From Xanthomonas arboricola (GTDB lineage: Bacteria; Pseudomonadota; Gammaproteobacteria; Xanthomonadales; Xanthomonadaceae): a stretch of 34,808 bases of DNA. The position numbers and the translations under genes are program-made. Under the pieces are notes generated by a model, which was not told where the DNA came from, searched no databases, and saw nothing but the letters and a program-made list of their open reading frames with translations. Shown here piece by piece: positions 18,589 through 28,035 of this stretch; position 1 is the first letter of the stretch, and every line of letters begins with the position of its first letter. Location: NCBI RefSeq assembly GCF_003353015.1, contig NZ_QREM01000009.1:143319-178126 (forward strand). The letters run 5' to 3'.

Positions 18589-19305
18589 ATGTCACTGATC
18601 GATCTGAATCCGTCCTCCAGTGCCGACGGATGGGACAGCAAATGGGTCGAGATCTTCGACCGCTACCAGAATGACCGTCGCCACGCCTACTACATCAACG
18701 CGCTACTGGAGCAAGGTGAGCGCAGCGTTCTGGAACTTGCCGCCGGCAGTTTCCGCGACATGGCATCGCTGCGTGCGATGGGTGTGGACTGCTCGGGCAT
18801 GGATTTCTCCATGGAATCGGTGAAACGGGCACGGCAGGCATTTCCGCAGTTTGCCGCACAAATCACCCAAATGAGCGCCTTCAAGATGCCGCTGCCGGAT
18901 CGCGCGGTCGACGTCACCTACCACAACGGCTTCTGGGTGCTGTTTTCCGACGACCAGATCCAGGCCCTGGCCCACGAACAGGCGCGTGTCACCGGCCGCC
19001 GCATGATCGCCACCGTGCACAACGGCCACAACCCCCGGTTCGTCGCATATTTCGACACGATGAAGCGCAACGATCCGCTCTACGACATCCGTTTCTTCAG
19101 CGTTGCGCAGATCACCGAGCACATGCGCCAGGTCTGCGACGAGGTCGTCGTCGTTCCGGTTGGCAAATACAAGCGCCGCCACGAGGATGCCTTGATCCGA
19201 TGGGGACTTACCCAGCCGTGGTTGCTGCGCGCCTACCTCAAGGCCAGCGGTCACCGGTTGTTGGAAACCAGCGAGCGGCTGCTTTGCATCGGTCGCGTGC
19301 GATGA
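18589..19305 (+). CDS. Class I SAM-dependent methyltransferase
   Basis: The 238-residue protein has a methyltransferase motif I of unusual form, VLELAAGSFRDM (47-58), an acidic motif GMDFS (70-74), and a likely post-motif block PDRAVDVTYHNGFWVL. The frame is open from 18511, but the ATG at 18589, 10 bases after the ATP-grasp stop, avoids overlap and gives a normal N-terminus. Its stop overlaps the next start (ATGA). In this setting a sugar O- or N-methyl transfer is likely; flagellar glycans in related plant pathogens carry methylated viosamine. The acceptor cannot be told from sequence. Confidence 0.75.
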   Translation: MSLIDLNPSSSADGWDSKWVEIFDRYQNDRRHAYYINALLEQGERSVLELAAGSFRDMASLRAMGVDCSGMDFSMESVKRARQAFPQFAAQITQMSAFKMPLPDRAVDVTYHNGFWVLFSDDQIQALAHEQARVTGRRMIATVHNGHNPRFVAYFDTMKRNDPLYDIRFFSVAQITEHMRQVCDEVVVVPVGKYKRRHEDALIRWGLTQPWLLRAYLKASGHRLLETSERLLCIGRVR

Positions 19306-20435
19306 GCTTGCCGATACCGCGCACGCCTGATCAGCGCATGCCAACCGTGCTGGTGTTCCCTATCAACCTGGATGCCTCGGCAGCCTGGGTCGCCGTCGCC
19401 CGCTCGCTCGACCTGCGGGTGTTGGGTGCCAGTTCCGAGCCTACAGAGGATGGCTTGTTCGGCGTGGACGCAGTCGTGTACCTGCCCTACATCACCGACC
19501 CGGCGTTCGTGACAGCGTTGCAGCACATGGTCGCCGCGCATGGAGTCACCCACCTGTTCAGTGCGCACCAGGGTGTTTGGGCCCACCTAGACCATGTGCT
19601 GGCGCAGGCCTGGGGAACGGCAACGGCACCGAGCCTGTGCGCCCCCAGCCCGCACCAGGCAGAGCGCGCTGCATTTGCCCGCAGTCGGCAATGGGCCGAT
19701 GCGGCGACCGGCGATCTGCTGCCCTGGCAGCTTCCTGACACCCCGACGCCGGCCGCCCCGCTGGCGGTCCACGAGGCGGCCGGGCTGCATCGCCAGTTCG
19801 TGCGCACTCCCGGCCAATGCGATGAAGAGAAGCTCCGCGCGTTGTGCGCACTGGCCAGGGTTGCACCCCGTGGCGACATCGTCGAGATCGGCTGCCTGTA
19901 TGGGCGATCCGCGCTGGCGCTGGGCAGCCTGGGGCATCGCTATGCCATTGGCTCCACCATCTGCGTGGACGCCTGGGGCTTTGCGCAGGCACGCGACCAG
20001 GGCGACGCTGCCGAGATCCTGAACGGGGCCGGCGTGGTAGTGGATTTCGAGCACATCTTCGAAGATTTCCTGGCAACTGCTTCGCAGGTCCCGGGTATGG
20101 GCTGCATCCGCCTGCCCTCGCAGGCGGCCATCGCGGTCTATTGCCGGGCCGCGGCGTCCGGATGGCTGGACAGCGGACCGCTGCGGCCGGTCCCTGTGCA
20201 GGGTGCCATTGCGATCCTGCACATCGACGGCAACCATGCCCATGCCGAGGTCGTTGCAGATATCGCAGCCTGGCTGCCGTGGCTGCGTCCTGGCGGCTGG
20301 CTGCTGCTGGACGATTATGTTTGGGCGTTCGGCGACGGCCCCCGCCGCGCCGGCGACGCCCTGCTGAAGGACGGCGGTTTCGATTGCGCCTTCATCGCCG
20401 CCGACACCCTCTTCCTCCGCAAGTGCGCCGCCTGA
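19302..20435 (+). CDS. Fusion of a pre-ATP-grasp-like domain and a SAM methyltransferase
   Basis: The 377-residue protein has two parts. Residues about 13-110 (TVLVFPINLDASAAWVAVA, then FGVDAVVYLPYITD) resemble the nucleotide-fold domain that normally precedes an ATP-grasp domain. Residues about 160-377 are a class I methyltransferase of the Methyltransf_24 type, with motif I VEIGCLYGRSA (194-204) and the later LHIDGNHAHAEVV and GGWLLLDDY blocks. No ATP-grasp catalytic domain is present, so the N-domain may bind the sugar nucleotide or the neighbouring ligase. It starts in the ATGA overlap with the gene before it. MPTVLVFP (residue 13) is an alternative start. Confidence 0.72.
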   Translation: MSLPIPRTPDQRMPTVLVFPINLDASAAWVAVARSLDLRVLGASSEPTEDGLFGVDAVVYLPYITDPAFVTALQHMVAAHGVTHLFSAHQGVWAHLDHVLAQAWGTATAPSLCAPSPHQAERAAFARSRQWADAATGDLLPWQLPDTPTPAAPLAVHEAAGLHRQFVRTPGQCDEEKLRALCALARVAPRGDIVEIGCLYGRSALALGSLGHRYAIGSTICVDAWGFAQARDQGDAAEILNGAGVVVDFEHIFEDFLATASQVPGMGCIRLPSQAAIAVYCRAAASGWLDSGPLRPVPVQGAIAILHIDGNHAHAEVVADIAAWLPWLRPGGWLLLDDYVWAFGDGPRRAGDALLKDGGFDCAFIAADTLFLRKCAA

Positions 20436-20457
20436 GCCCCCAATCTTGACGACCCCG

Positions 20458-23400
20458 ATGCCCACTCCATTCCCCGCCGTGCCGCGAGTCACGGTAGCAG
20501 TACCCGCCTACAAACCCACCTTCCTGGAGACCGCGCTGCGCAGCGCACTCACGCAGGACCTGCACGATCTGGAGTTGTTGATCTGCGATGACTGCCCGGA
20601 CGAAGCCGTCGCCCAGGTCGTGGCCCCCTTCCTTGCCTCCGAGCACGGGACGCGTATCCGCTACCTGCGCAACCCACAGCCGCTGTTGGAAGTCGGAAAT
20701 TTCGGTCGCTGCATCGCGGAGGCTCGCGGCACCTACCTCAAATTCCTCTGCGACGACGACGTGCTGCTACCCGGCTGCCTGACCGCGATGGCCGATGTGC
20801 TGGACCGGCACCCGGAGGTGACGCTGGTCTCGTCGCGTCGGCAGTTGATCGACGAACGCGGCGCCCCACTGCCGGACTCCGGCGCCACCGCAATGCCGTT
20901 CGAAGGCGACGTCTGCGTGCATGGCCAGGAACTGGTCTCGTTCCTGGCAGAGCGCACCTTGAACTTCATCGGCGAACCCAGCACGGTGATGTTCCGCACT
21001 GCACAGATGCGGCCGCATGCCCAGGCGCCGTTTTCGCTGCACGGCCGACGCATCCAGTGGCTGGGCGACCTCACCATGCACGTCAATCTGCTGCGCGAGG
21101 GTCATCTGGCCATGCTGCAGACCCCGCTGTCGTGCTTTCGCATCTCTGCCGGACAGGTGAGCAATGCCTCCCGGCTGGCCCCCGATAGCGGCCGCGCCGG
21201 CTTGACCGCGTTTCGCACCGCCATTCGCGAGCTCGGCTGGCAGCGCTCCGCGCGCAATCACGAGGTCGGGGTCAGGCCGTTGGAAGGCGCGCAATCCTTC
21301 ATTGCGTTCGATCTCGGCGTGCGCGTGGATCGCATGCTTCGCAACCTGCCGCCGACTCCGCCCAGCAGCGGCGAGATCCTGCGCGCTTGGCTCGACCAGC
21401 GGGTGCCGGACGAGGCCCAGCGCCGGCGGATCGCGGCGCGGTTGCAGATGGCAGGCGGCGGCCCCCTGATCTGCGTGGTGGTCGTGGATCGTCATGGAGA
21501 CGCCGCCGCGATCGACGTCACCGTTCAAAGCCTGATCTCACAGGCAGGCCAATACCCACGGGTGCAGGTGCAGATCGTCAGCCCGGTGGACGCAGTCACG
21601 CCGCACAAGGCGCCGTTCCCGATCCACCTGCACCGCCACGAGGGCTCGCTGGCACAGCTTGAGGCGATCAACGCGTTGGCCGCCACCGGATCAGCCGATT
21701 GGCTGCTGTCCGTGAAGGCCGGCACCACCTTCACCGCCTCGGGCCTGCTCGCCGTAGCGCAGGATCTGCTGGCTGACAGCAGCCTGCGCGCGGTGTACGC
21801 CGACGAGATGATCAGGGCCGAGGACGGCGAACTTTCGGCGCTGCTGCGGCCGGACGCCAACCTGGATCTGCTTTTGTCCATGCCAGCCAGCATGGTGCGC
21901 CACTGGCTCTACAGGCGTGACACCTTTGTCGCAGCAGGCGGCCTGGACCCTGCATTCACCGATGCGGCGGAATTGGATCTGCTGTTGCGTCTCATCGACG
22001 CCGACGGCCTCAACGGCCTGGGTCACGTACACGAGCCGCTGCTGGTGATTCCCACGTCGCGTGTCTGGTCGCATCCGGCCGAACGGAAGGCACTGCTACG
22101 TCACTTGCACCATCGCGGTTACGAGCAAGCCAAGGTCGACAGCCACCTGCCCGGCTGCTACCGCATCGATTACGGACATGCGCAGGCACCGTTGGTATCG
22201 ATCATCGTCCCCACCAAGAACCAGCTCGGCATGCTGCAGCGCTGCGTGGAAACACTGCTTGAAAAGACCGCCTACACTAACTACGAGTTGCTGATCGTCG
22301 ATAACGGCAGCACCGACACCGACGCGTGCCAGTGGCTGGACGGCATCGAGGCGATGGACAGCCCGCAACTACGCGTGCTGCGCTACCCGCAACCGTTCAA
22401 CTACGCTGCCATGAACAACCTGGCTGCACAGCATGCGCGCGGCGAGTATCTGGTCCTGTTGAATAACGATACCGCGATCCTGCAAGGGAACTGGCTGCAT
22501 GCGCTGCTCAACCACGCGCAACGGCCAGAGGTAGGCGTGGTGGGCGCAAAGCTGCTGTACCCCAACGGTACCGTTCAGCACGCCGGCGTGCTGCTGGGAT
22601 GGCATGGCCCCGCCGAACACCCCTTCAACGGCGAGGCGATGGACGCGCCCGGCTACATGTACCGGCTGCAGGTCGATCAGGACTACAGTGCTGTCACCGG
22701 CGCCTGTCTCATGGTGCGCGCCAGCCTCTACGCAGAGGTCGGCGGCCTGGACGAGGATGTCTTCAAGGTTTCCTACAACGATGTGGACCTGTGCCTGAAG
22801 ATCCGGCAGGCCGGCTATCTGGTGGTCTGGACCCCGCATGCATTGCTGCTGCACGAGGGCAACGTGAGTCAGACGCATGTGGATACCGCCACGCAGCTCG
22901 CCAAATCGCGCCGCTTCGAGGCCGAACAAGAGGCCGTGTACCGGAAATGGCTGCCCTGGATCGCACACGACCCCGCCTACAACCGTAATCTGAGCCTGCA
23001 CGGCGACGCCTTTCAGGTGGAAGACGACAACCGCCTGACCTGGCGTCCGCTGAGCTGGCGTCCATTGCCCACCGTGCTGGCGATGGCGGCTGACCGGGAT
23101 GGCTGCGGCAACTACCGCATCATCCAGCCCGTGCGCACCATGCAGGCCAATGGGCTGGCCGACGCGATTTGGTCGATGCGCTACCTGTCGCCGGTGGAGA
23201 TGCAGCGATTGCAGCCGGATACGCTGGTGCTGCAGCGCCAGATGTTCGAGCACAACCTGGTGCCGCAGCAGCGCGGCACCCGCTTCAGCGGTTGCTTCAA
23301 GGTGGCGGAACTGGACGACTACCTGCCCAACGTGCCGCGCAAGAACCTGCATCGCGATGCCATCCCCAACGAGATCATGCGCAGCATGCGCAAATCGTTG

Positions 23401-24048
23401 GGGATGGTGGACCGCTTCGTGGTCTCGACACACGCGCTGGCCGAGGCATTGCAGGGCATGCACCGCGATACCCGGGTGGTGGAAAACCGCCTGCCATTGC
23501 CTTGGTGGCAGGATCTGCGAAGCCTGCGTGGCCAGGGCCGACGTCCGCGTGTGGGCTGGGGCGGTGGCATCGGCCACCGTGGGGACCTGGAAATGATCGA
23601 AGACGTGGTCAGGGCGCTGGCCGGAGAGGTGGAATGGGTGTTCTTCGGCATGTGCCCTGAAAGACTGCAACCTTACGTCCACGAATTCCATCCCGGCGTG
23701 CCTATCGACGACTATCCCGCAAAGCTGGCCGGACTGAACCTGGATCTGGCGCTGGCTCCGCTGGAGGACAACCTGTTCAACCAGTGCAAGAGCAACCTGC
23801 GCCTGTTGGAGTACGGCGCCTGTGGCTTCCCGGTGGTGTGCAGCGACGTGCGTCCGTACCAGGGTTCGTTACCGGTCACCCGCGTACGCCACCGCTTTCG
23901 GGATTGGGTGGAGGCGATCCGCATGCACATCAACGATCTGGACGCCGCTGCCGCCGCTGGCGATGCGCTGCGTGCGGCCGTGCGACGTGACTGGATGCTG
24001 GACCATGACCACGCTGCGCATTGGTTGACGCAGTGGTTGCCGGATTGA
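20458..24048 (+). CDS. Multi-module glycosyltransferase, likely flagellin glycosyltransferase (RbfC/Fgt1-like)
   Basis: The 1196-residue protein looks like four glycosyltransferase modules in tandem. Residues about 10-240 are GT2 with CDDD (98-101). About 335-540 is a second GT2-like module with no clear DXD. About 575-830 is a third GT2 with LLNND (667-671). About 870-1196 resembles GT4, with CKSNLRLLEYGACGFPVV at 1110-1127. Large enzymes of this kind (Fgt1 of P. syringae, RbfC of X. oryzae) put rhamnose and further sugars on flagellin. A TTG at 20446 is an alternative start; no ribosome site decides. It is the last gene of the cassette; a 13-bp hairpin follows. Confidence 0.85.
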   Translation: MPTPFPAVPRVTVAVPAYKPTFLETALRSALTQDLHDLELLICDDCPDEAVAQVVAPFLASEHGTRIRYLRNPQPLLEVGNFGRCIAEARGTYLKFLCDDDVLLPGCLTAMADVLDRHPEVTLVSSRRQLIDERGAPLPDSGATAMPFEGDVCVHGQELVSFLAERTLNFIGEPSTVMFRTAQMRPHAQAPFSLHGRRIQWLGDLTMHVNLLREGHLAMLQTPLSCFRISAGQVSNASRLAPDSGRAGLTAFRTAIRELGWQRSARNHEVGVRPLEGAQSFIAFDLGVRVDRMLRNLPPTPPSSGEILRAWLDQRVPDEAQRRRIAARLQMAGGGPLICVVVVDRHGDAAAIDVTVQSLISQAGQYPRVQVQIVSPVDAVTPHKAPFPIHLHRHEGSLAQLEAINALAATGSADWLLSVKAGTTFTASGLLAVAQDLLADSSLRAVYADEMIRAEDGELSALLRPDANLDLLLSMPASMVRHWLYRRDTFVAAGGLDPAFTDAAELDLLLRLIDADGLNGLGHVHEPLLVIPTSRVWSHPAERKALLRHLHHRGYEQAKVDSHLPGCYRIDYGHAQAPLVSIIVPTKNQLGMLQRCVETLLEKTAYTNYELLIVDNGSTDTDACQWLDGIEAMDSPQLRVLRYPQPFNYAAMNNLAAQHARGEYLVLLNNDTAILQGNWLHALLNHAQRPEVGVVGAKLLYPNGTVQHAGVLLGWHGPAEHPFNGEAMDAPGYMYRLQVDQDYSAVTGACLMVRASLYAEVGGLDEDVFKVSYNDVDLCLKIRQAGYLVVWTPHALLLHEGNVSQTHVDTATQLAKSRRFEAEQEAVYRKWLPWIAHDPAYNRNLSLHGDAFQVEDDNRLTWRPLSWRPLPTVLAMAADRDGCGNYRIIQPVRTMQANGLADAIWSMRYLSPVEMQRLQPDTLVLQRQMFEHNLVPQQRGTRFSGCFKVAELDDYLPNVPRKNLHRDAIPNEIMRSMRKSLGMVDRFVVSTHALAEALQGMHRDTRVVENRLPLPWWQDLRSLRGQGRRPRVGWGGGIGHRGDLEMIEDVVRALAGEVEWVFFGMCPERLQPYVHEFHPGVPIDDYPAKLAGLNLDLALAPLEDNLFNQCKSNLRLLEYGACGFPVVCSDVRPYQGSLPVTRVRHRFRDWVEAIRMHINDLDAAAAAGDALRAAVRRDWMLDHDHAAHWLTQWLPD

Positions 24049-24062
24049 GCCGGGCTGGCAGC

Positions 24063-24093
24063 AGCCGCTTCCGGCCGCCAGCCGGAAGCGGCT
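24063..24093 (+). terminator. Strong hairpin ending the glycan cassette
   Basis: AGCCGCTTCCGGC (24063-24075), loop CGCCA, GCCGGAAGCGGCT (24081-24093) form a perfect 13-bp stem 14 bases after the glycosyltransferase stop. It has no T-tract, so it may work with Rho or act as a 3'-end stabiliser. It separates the cassette from fliE. Confidence 0.65.
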
Positions 24094-24252
24094 AGCCGGC
24101 AGCACGTCGCATCACGCGCCGGCCAGCGGCAGCGCGGCGATCAGACCGCCTCGGCGGCTTGGCGGCCGGCAACGCGCTTGCGTGCCCAATCAGCCCCGCG
24201 TGAAGGCTTTGCCCTGGCTCTTCGCCCCGCGCGCCGGAATCCCGACGCAGTT

Positions 24253-24269
24253 TCGGCACGCCGCTTGCA
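24253..24269 (+). promoter_or_regulatory. Sigma-54 promoter of fliEFGHIJK
   Basis: TCGGCACG-CCGC-TTGCA has GG (24255-24256) and GC (24267-24268) 10 bases apart and a perfect -12 element; only one base of the -24 element differs. The predicted start near 24280 leaves a leader of about 22 nt before fliE. Confidence 0.85.
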
Positions 24270-24302
24270 TTGGTGTGGATGCCTCCCTGGCTGACCGCAC
24301 CC

Positions 24303-24674
24303 ATGAGCGACTCCGTTACCTCCATCCTCTCGCAGATCCGCAGCTACCAGACGCAGATGGGCCAAGGCCCGATGGGTGCGGTGGGCGATGCGGCGCGCGG
24401 CAATCAGATCCAGGGGCTGGCCGGCACGCAGGGAACGCCGGCCACCCAGGCACCGAGCTTCAGCGAGACCTTGCGCGGCGCCCTCGGCGGCGTCAACGAG
24501 GCCCAGCAGAAGTCCGGCGCCCTGGCCAAGGCCTTCGAAATGGGCGACCCCAGTGCCGATCTGGCACGGGTCATGGTCGCCTCCCAGCAGTCCCAGGTGG
24601 CCTTCCGCGCCACCGTGGAAGTCCGCAACCGTCTCGTCCAGGCTTACCAGGACGTCATGAACATGCCGCTGTAA
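24303..24674 (+). CDS. fliE: MS-ring/rod junction protein FliE
   Basis: FliE joins the MS ring to the proximal rod. The 123-residue product has the family layout: a helical N-terminus (SVTSILSQIRSYQTQM), a flexible Gly/Ala/Thr-rich part, and the conserved C-terminal block (DPSADLARVMVASQQSQVAF, ending VRNRLVQAYQDVMNM). The frame is open to 24270, but that codon falls at the end of the promoter, upstream of the expected transcription start, so the ATG at 24303 is used. There is no clear Shine-Dalgarno sequence. It is the first gene of the unit; fliF follows after 13 bases. Confidence 0.94.
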   Translation: MSDSVTSILSQIRSYQTQMGQGPMGAVGDAARGNQIQGLAGTQGTPATQAPSFSETLRGALGGVNEAQQKSGALAKAFEMGDPSADLARVMVASQQSQVAFRATVEVRNRLVQAYQDVMNMPL

Positions 24675-24687
24675 GGGTTGACGACAC

Positions 24688-26418
24688 ATGGCACTCGCGA
24701 TCACCAAAGAAAACATGAACCAGAACGCCGAAAAGGCGGGGCAATGGTTCGACCGTGTCCGCAGCCTGCAGATCACCCGCAAGCTGACCATGATGGCGAT
24801 GATCGCCGTGGCGGTGGCGGCCGGTCTGGCGGTGTTCTTCTGGTCGCAGAAACCCGGTTACCAGTCGCTGTACACCGGCCTGGACGAAAAGGGCAATGCC
24901 GAGGCGGCCGACCTGCTGCGCACCGCGCAGATCCCGTTCAAGATCGACCAGGGCACCGGCGCCATCTCGGTGCCGCAGGACCGTCTGTACGACGCCCGCC
25001 TGAAGCTGGCCGGCTCCGGCCTGACCGGCAAGGAGACCGGCGGCGGCTTCGAGCTGATGGAAAAGGATCCCGGCTTCGGCGTCAGCCAGTTCGTGGAAAA
25101 CGCCCGCTACCAGCACGCCCTGGAAACCGAGTTGTCGCGCACCATCGGCACCCTGCGTCCGGTGCGCGAGGCGCGTGTGCATCTGGCCATTCCCAAGCCC
25201 AGCGCCTTCACCCGCCAGCGTGACGTGGCCAGCGCCTCGGTGGTGCTGGAGCTGCGCGGCGGCCAGGGCCTGGAACGCAACCAGGTCGATGCCATCGTCA
25301 ACCTGGTCGCCTCCAGCATCCCGGACATGACCCCCGAGCGCGTCACCGTGGTCGACCAGAGCGGGCGCATGCTCTCCATCGCCGATCCCAACAGCGACGC
25401 CGCCCAGCACGCCGCCCAGTTCGAACAGGTGCGCCGCCAGGAAAGCTCCTACAACCAGCGCATCCGCGAGCTGCTCGAGCCGATGACCGGCCCGGGCCGG
25501 GTCAACCCGGAAGTCAGCGTGGACATGGACTTCTCTGTGGTCGAGGAAGCCCGCGAGCTCTACAACGGCGAGCCGGCCAAGCTGCGCAGCGAGCAGGTCA
25601 GCGATACCAGCACCAGCGCCACCGGCCCGCAGGGCCCGCCGGGCGCGACCAGCAACAGCCCCGGCCAGCCGCCTGCGCCAGCCGCAAACGCCACTGCCGG
25701 CGCACCAGGCACTCCGGCCGCTGCCAATGGCCAGGCCGCCGCAGCGGCTGCGCCGACCGAAAGTTCCAAGAGCGCCACCCGCAATTACGAATTGGACCGG
25801 ACCTTGCAACACACCCGTCAGCCGGCCGGCCGCATCAAGCGGGTGTCGGTGGCGGTGCTGCTGGACAACGTGCCGCGTCCCGGTGCCAAGGGCAAGATGG
25901 TCGAGCAGCCGCTGACGGCCGCCGAGCTCACCCGCATCGAGGGCCTGGTCAAGCAGGCCGTGGGCTTCGACGCGGCCCGTGGTGACACGGTGTCGGTGAT
26001 GAACGCCCCGTTCGTACGCGAGGCGGTCACCGGCGAGGAAGGTCCGAAGTGGTGGGAAGACCCGCGCGTGCAGAACGGTCTGCGCCTGCTGGTCGGTGCG
26101 GTGGTGGTGCTGGCGCTGCTGTTCGGCGTGGTGCGCCCCACCCTGCGCCAGCTCACCGGCGTGACCGCGGTCAAGGACAAGCAGGACAAGGGCGGCAACG
26201 ATGGCACTCCACAGAGCGCCGACGTGCGGATGGTCGACGATGACGACCTGGTGCCGCGCCTGGAAGAAGACACCGCCCAGCTCGGTCAGGACCGCAAGAC
26301 CCCGATCGCGCTGCCGGATGCCTACGAAGAACGCATGCGCCTCGCACGCGAAGCAGTCAAAGCCGATTCAAAACGTGTCGCACAAGTCGTGAAGGGATGG
26401 GTCGCCAGTGAAGCCTGA
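24688..26418 (+). CDS. fliF: MS-ring protein FliF
   Basis: FliF forms the MS ring in the inner membrane, the base on which the export apparatus and switch assemble. The 576-residue product has a transmembrane helix at about 33-52, ring-building domains (YQSLYTGLDEKGNAEAADLL, then VSQFVENARYQHALETELSRTI), a Pro/Ala/Gly-rich periplasmic linker at about 312-360, a second transmembrane helix at about 465-486 and an acidic/helical C-tail (DAYEERMRLAREAV) that binds FliG. AAGGG precedes the ATG. Its end overlaps the fliG start by 11 bases. Confidence 0.96.
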   Translation: MALAITKENMNQNAEKAGQWFDRVRSLQITRKLTMMAMIAVAVAAGLAVFFWSQKPGYQSLYTGLDEKGNAEAADLLRTAQIPFKIDQGTGAISVPQDRLYDARLKLAGSGLTGKETGGGFELMEKDPGFGVSQFVENARYQHALETELSRTIGTLRPVREARVHLAIPKPSAFTRQRDVASASVVLELRGGQGLERNQVDAIVNLVASSIPDMTPERVTVVDQSGRMLSIADPNSDAAQHAAQFEQVRRQESSYNQRIRELLEPMTGPGRVNPEVSVDMDFSVVEEARELYNGEPAKLRSEQVSDTSTSATGPQGPPGATSNSPGQPPAPAANATAGAPGTPAAANGQAAAAAAPTESSKSATRNYELDRTLQHTRQPAGRIKRVSVAVLLDNVPRPGAKGKMVEQPLTAAELTRIEGLVKQAVGFDAARGDTVSVMNAPFVREAVTGEEGPKWWEDPRVQNGLRLLVGAVVVLALLFGVVRPTLRQLTGVTAVKDKQDKGGNDGTPQSADVRMVDDDDLVPRLEEDTAQLGQDRKTPIALPDAYEERMRLAREAVKADSKRVAQVVKGWVASEA

Positions 26419-27418
26419 TACACCACCGATGACCGGCGTACAGCGCGCCGCCGTGCTGTTGCTGTCGCTCGGGGAAAGCGACGCCGCCGAAGTGCTCAAG
26501 CACATGGACCCCAAGGAGGTGCAGAAGATCGGCATCGCCATGGCCACCATGACCGGCATCTCGCGCGACCAGGTCGAGAAGGTCATGGACGAGTTCAACG
26601 GCGAACTGGCCGGCAAGACCTCGCTGGGCGTGGGCGCCGACGACTACATCCGCAACGTGCTGATCCAGGCGCTGGGCGCCGACAAGGCCGGCGGCCTGAT
26701 CGACCGCATCCTGCTCGGCCGCAACACCACCGGCCTGGACACCCTGAAGTGGATGGACCCGCGCGCGGTGGCCGACCTGGTGCGCAACGAGCACCCGCAG
26801 ATCATCGCCATCGTCATGGCGCATCTGGACAGCGACCAGGCCGCCGAGGCCCTGAAGCTGCTGCCCGAGCGCACCCGCGCCGACGTGCTGCTGCGCATCG
26901 CCACCCTGGACGGCATCCCCCCGAATGCGCTGAGCGAGCTCAACGACATCATGGAGCGCCAGTTTTCCGGCAACCAGAACCTCAAGTCGTCCAACGTGGG
27001 CGGCATCAAGGTGGCCGCCAACATCCTCAACTTCCTGGACACCGGCGCCGACCAGGGCGTGCTGGGCGAGATCGGCAAGATCGACGCCGACCTGGCCGGC
27101 AAGATCCAGGACCTGATGTTCGTGTTCGACAACCTGGTGGACCTGGACGACCGCGGCCTGCAGACGCTGCTGCGCGAGGTCTCCGGCGAACGCCTGGGCC
27201 TGGCCCTGCGCGGCGCCGACGTCAAGGTGCGCGAGAAGATCACCCGCAACATGTCCCAGCGCGCCGCCGAGATCCTGCTCGAGGACATGGAAGCGCGCGG
27301 CCCGGTGCGCCTGGCCGACGTGGAAGCGGCGCAGAAGGAAATCCTCACCATCGTCCGCCGCCTGGCTGACGAAGGTGCGATCAGCCTGGGCGGCGCCGGG
27401 GCGGAGGCGATGGTATGA
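26408..27418 (+). CDS. fliG: Flagellar motor switch protein FliG
   Basis: FliG couples the MS ring to the stator and sets torque and direction. The 336-residue product has the N-terminal FliF-binding domain ([21 protein letters not shown]), a middle domain with the EHPQ motif at 128-131, and a C-terminal domain with the charged helix ([19 protein letters not shown]) that meets MotA. The GTG at 26408 is chosen because AAGGGA lies upstream; an ATG at 26429 would give 329 residues and is also plausible. It overlaps fliF by 11 bases and fliH by 4. Confidence 0.96.
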   Translation: MKPDTPPMTGVQRAAVLLLSLGESDAAEVLKHMDPKEVQKIGIAMATMTGISRDQVEKVMDEFNGELAGKTSLGVGADDYIRNVLIQALGADKAGGLIDRILLGRNTTGLDTLKWMDPRAVADLVRNEHPQIIAIVMAHLDSDQAAEALKLLPERTRADVLLRIATLDGIPPNALSELNDIMERQFSGNQNLKSSNVGGIKVAANILNFLDTGADQGVLGEIGKIDADLAGKIQDLMFVFDNLVDLDDRGLQTLLREVSGERLGLALRGADVKVREKITRNMSQRAAEILLEDMEARGPVRLADVEAAQKEILTIVRRLADEGAISLGGAGAEAMV

Positions 27419-28035
27419 CCGACATCGTCACCCGCTGGCTGGCTCCCGACCTGCACCTGGAACCCGCCCCGCCGGAGCCGGAGTACGACGAACCGGCGGT
27501 GTACGAGCCGGTGCTGCGTCCACCGACCCTGGAAGAGATCCAGGCCATCGAAGACGCCGCCCAGCAGGAAGGCTTTGCGCGCGGCCATGCCGAAGGCTTT
27601 GCCCAGGGCCAGTCGGAGGTGCGCCGGCTGACCGCGCAGATCGACGGCATCCTGGACAACTTCACCCGACCGCTGGCGCGGCTGGAGAACGAGGTGGTCG
27701 GCGCGCTCGGCGAGCTGGCCGTGCGCATCGCCGGCTCGCTGGTCGGGCGCGCCTACCAGGCCGACCCGCAGCTGCTGGCCGAGCTGGTCCAGGAGGCCGT
27801 CGACGCGGTCGGCGGCGCCGGCCGCGAGGTGGAAGTGCGCCTGCATCCGGACGACATCACCGCACTGCTGCCGCACCTGGCGCCCAGCAGCACCACCCGC
27901 GTGGCCCCGGACCTGAGCCTGAGCCGCGGCGACCTGCGCGTGCACGCCGAAAGCGTGCGCGTGGACGGAACACTGGACGCGCGCCTGCGGGCCGCGCTGG
28001 AGACAGTCATGCGCAAATCCGGAGCGGGCCTGTGA
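27415..28035 (+). CDS. fliH: Flagellar export ATPase regulator FliH
   Basis: FliH binds the ATPase FliI and tethers it to the C ring. The 206-residue product has an acidic, Pro-rich N-terminus, a central helix with the GxxxG-like pattern [16 protein letters not shown] at about 53-68, and a C-terminal domain ([12 protein letters not shown], then [16 protein letters not shown]) typical of FliH/YscL/V-ATPase stalk proteins. It starts in the ATGA overlap with fliG, after GGAGG, and ends in the GTGA overlap with fliI, so the three are coupled. Confidence 0.93.
   Translation: MTDIVTRWLAPDLHLEPAPPEPEYDEPAVYEPVLRPPTLEEIQAIEDAAQQEGFARGHAEGFAQGQSEVRRLTAQIDGILDNFTRPLARLENEVVGALGELAVRIAGSLVGRAYQADPQLLAELVQEAVDAVGGAGREVEVRLHPDDITALLPHLAPSSTTRVAPDLSLSRGDLRVHAESVRVDGTLDARLRAALETVMRKSGAGL

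Noticed and set aside
16173-24252. Glycan cassette as a recent mobile element
   Set aside because: No integrase, transposase, tRNA or direct repeat borders are visible; GC content and codon use look like those of the neighbours. Older gain by recombination remains possible.
27375-28031. 219-codon in-frame extension of fliI
   Set aside because: It reads out of frame through fliG and fliH, has no FliI similarity, and the GTG at 28032 gives the normal FliI length.
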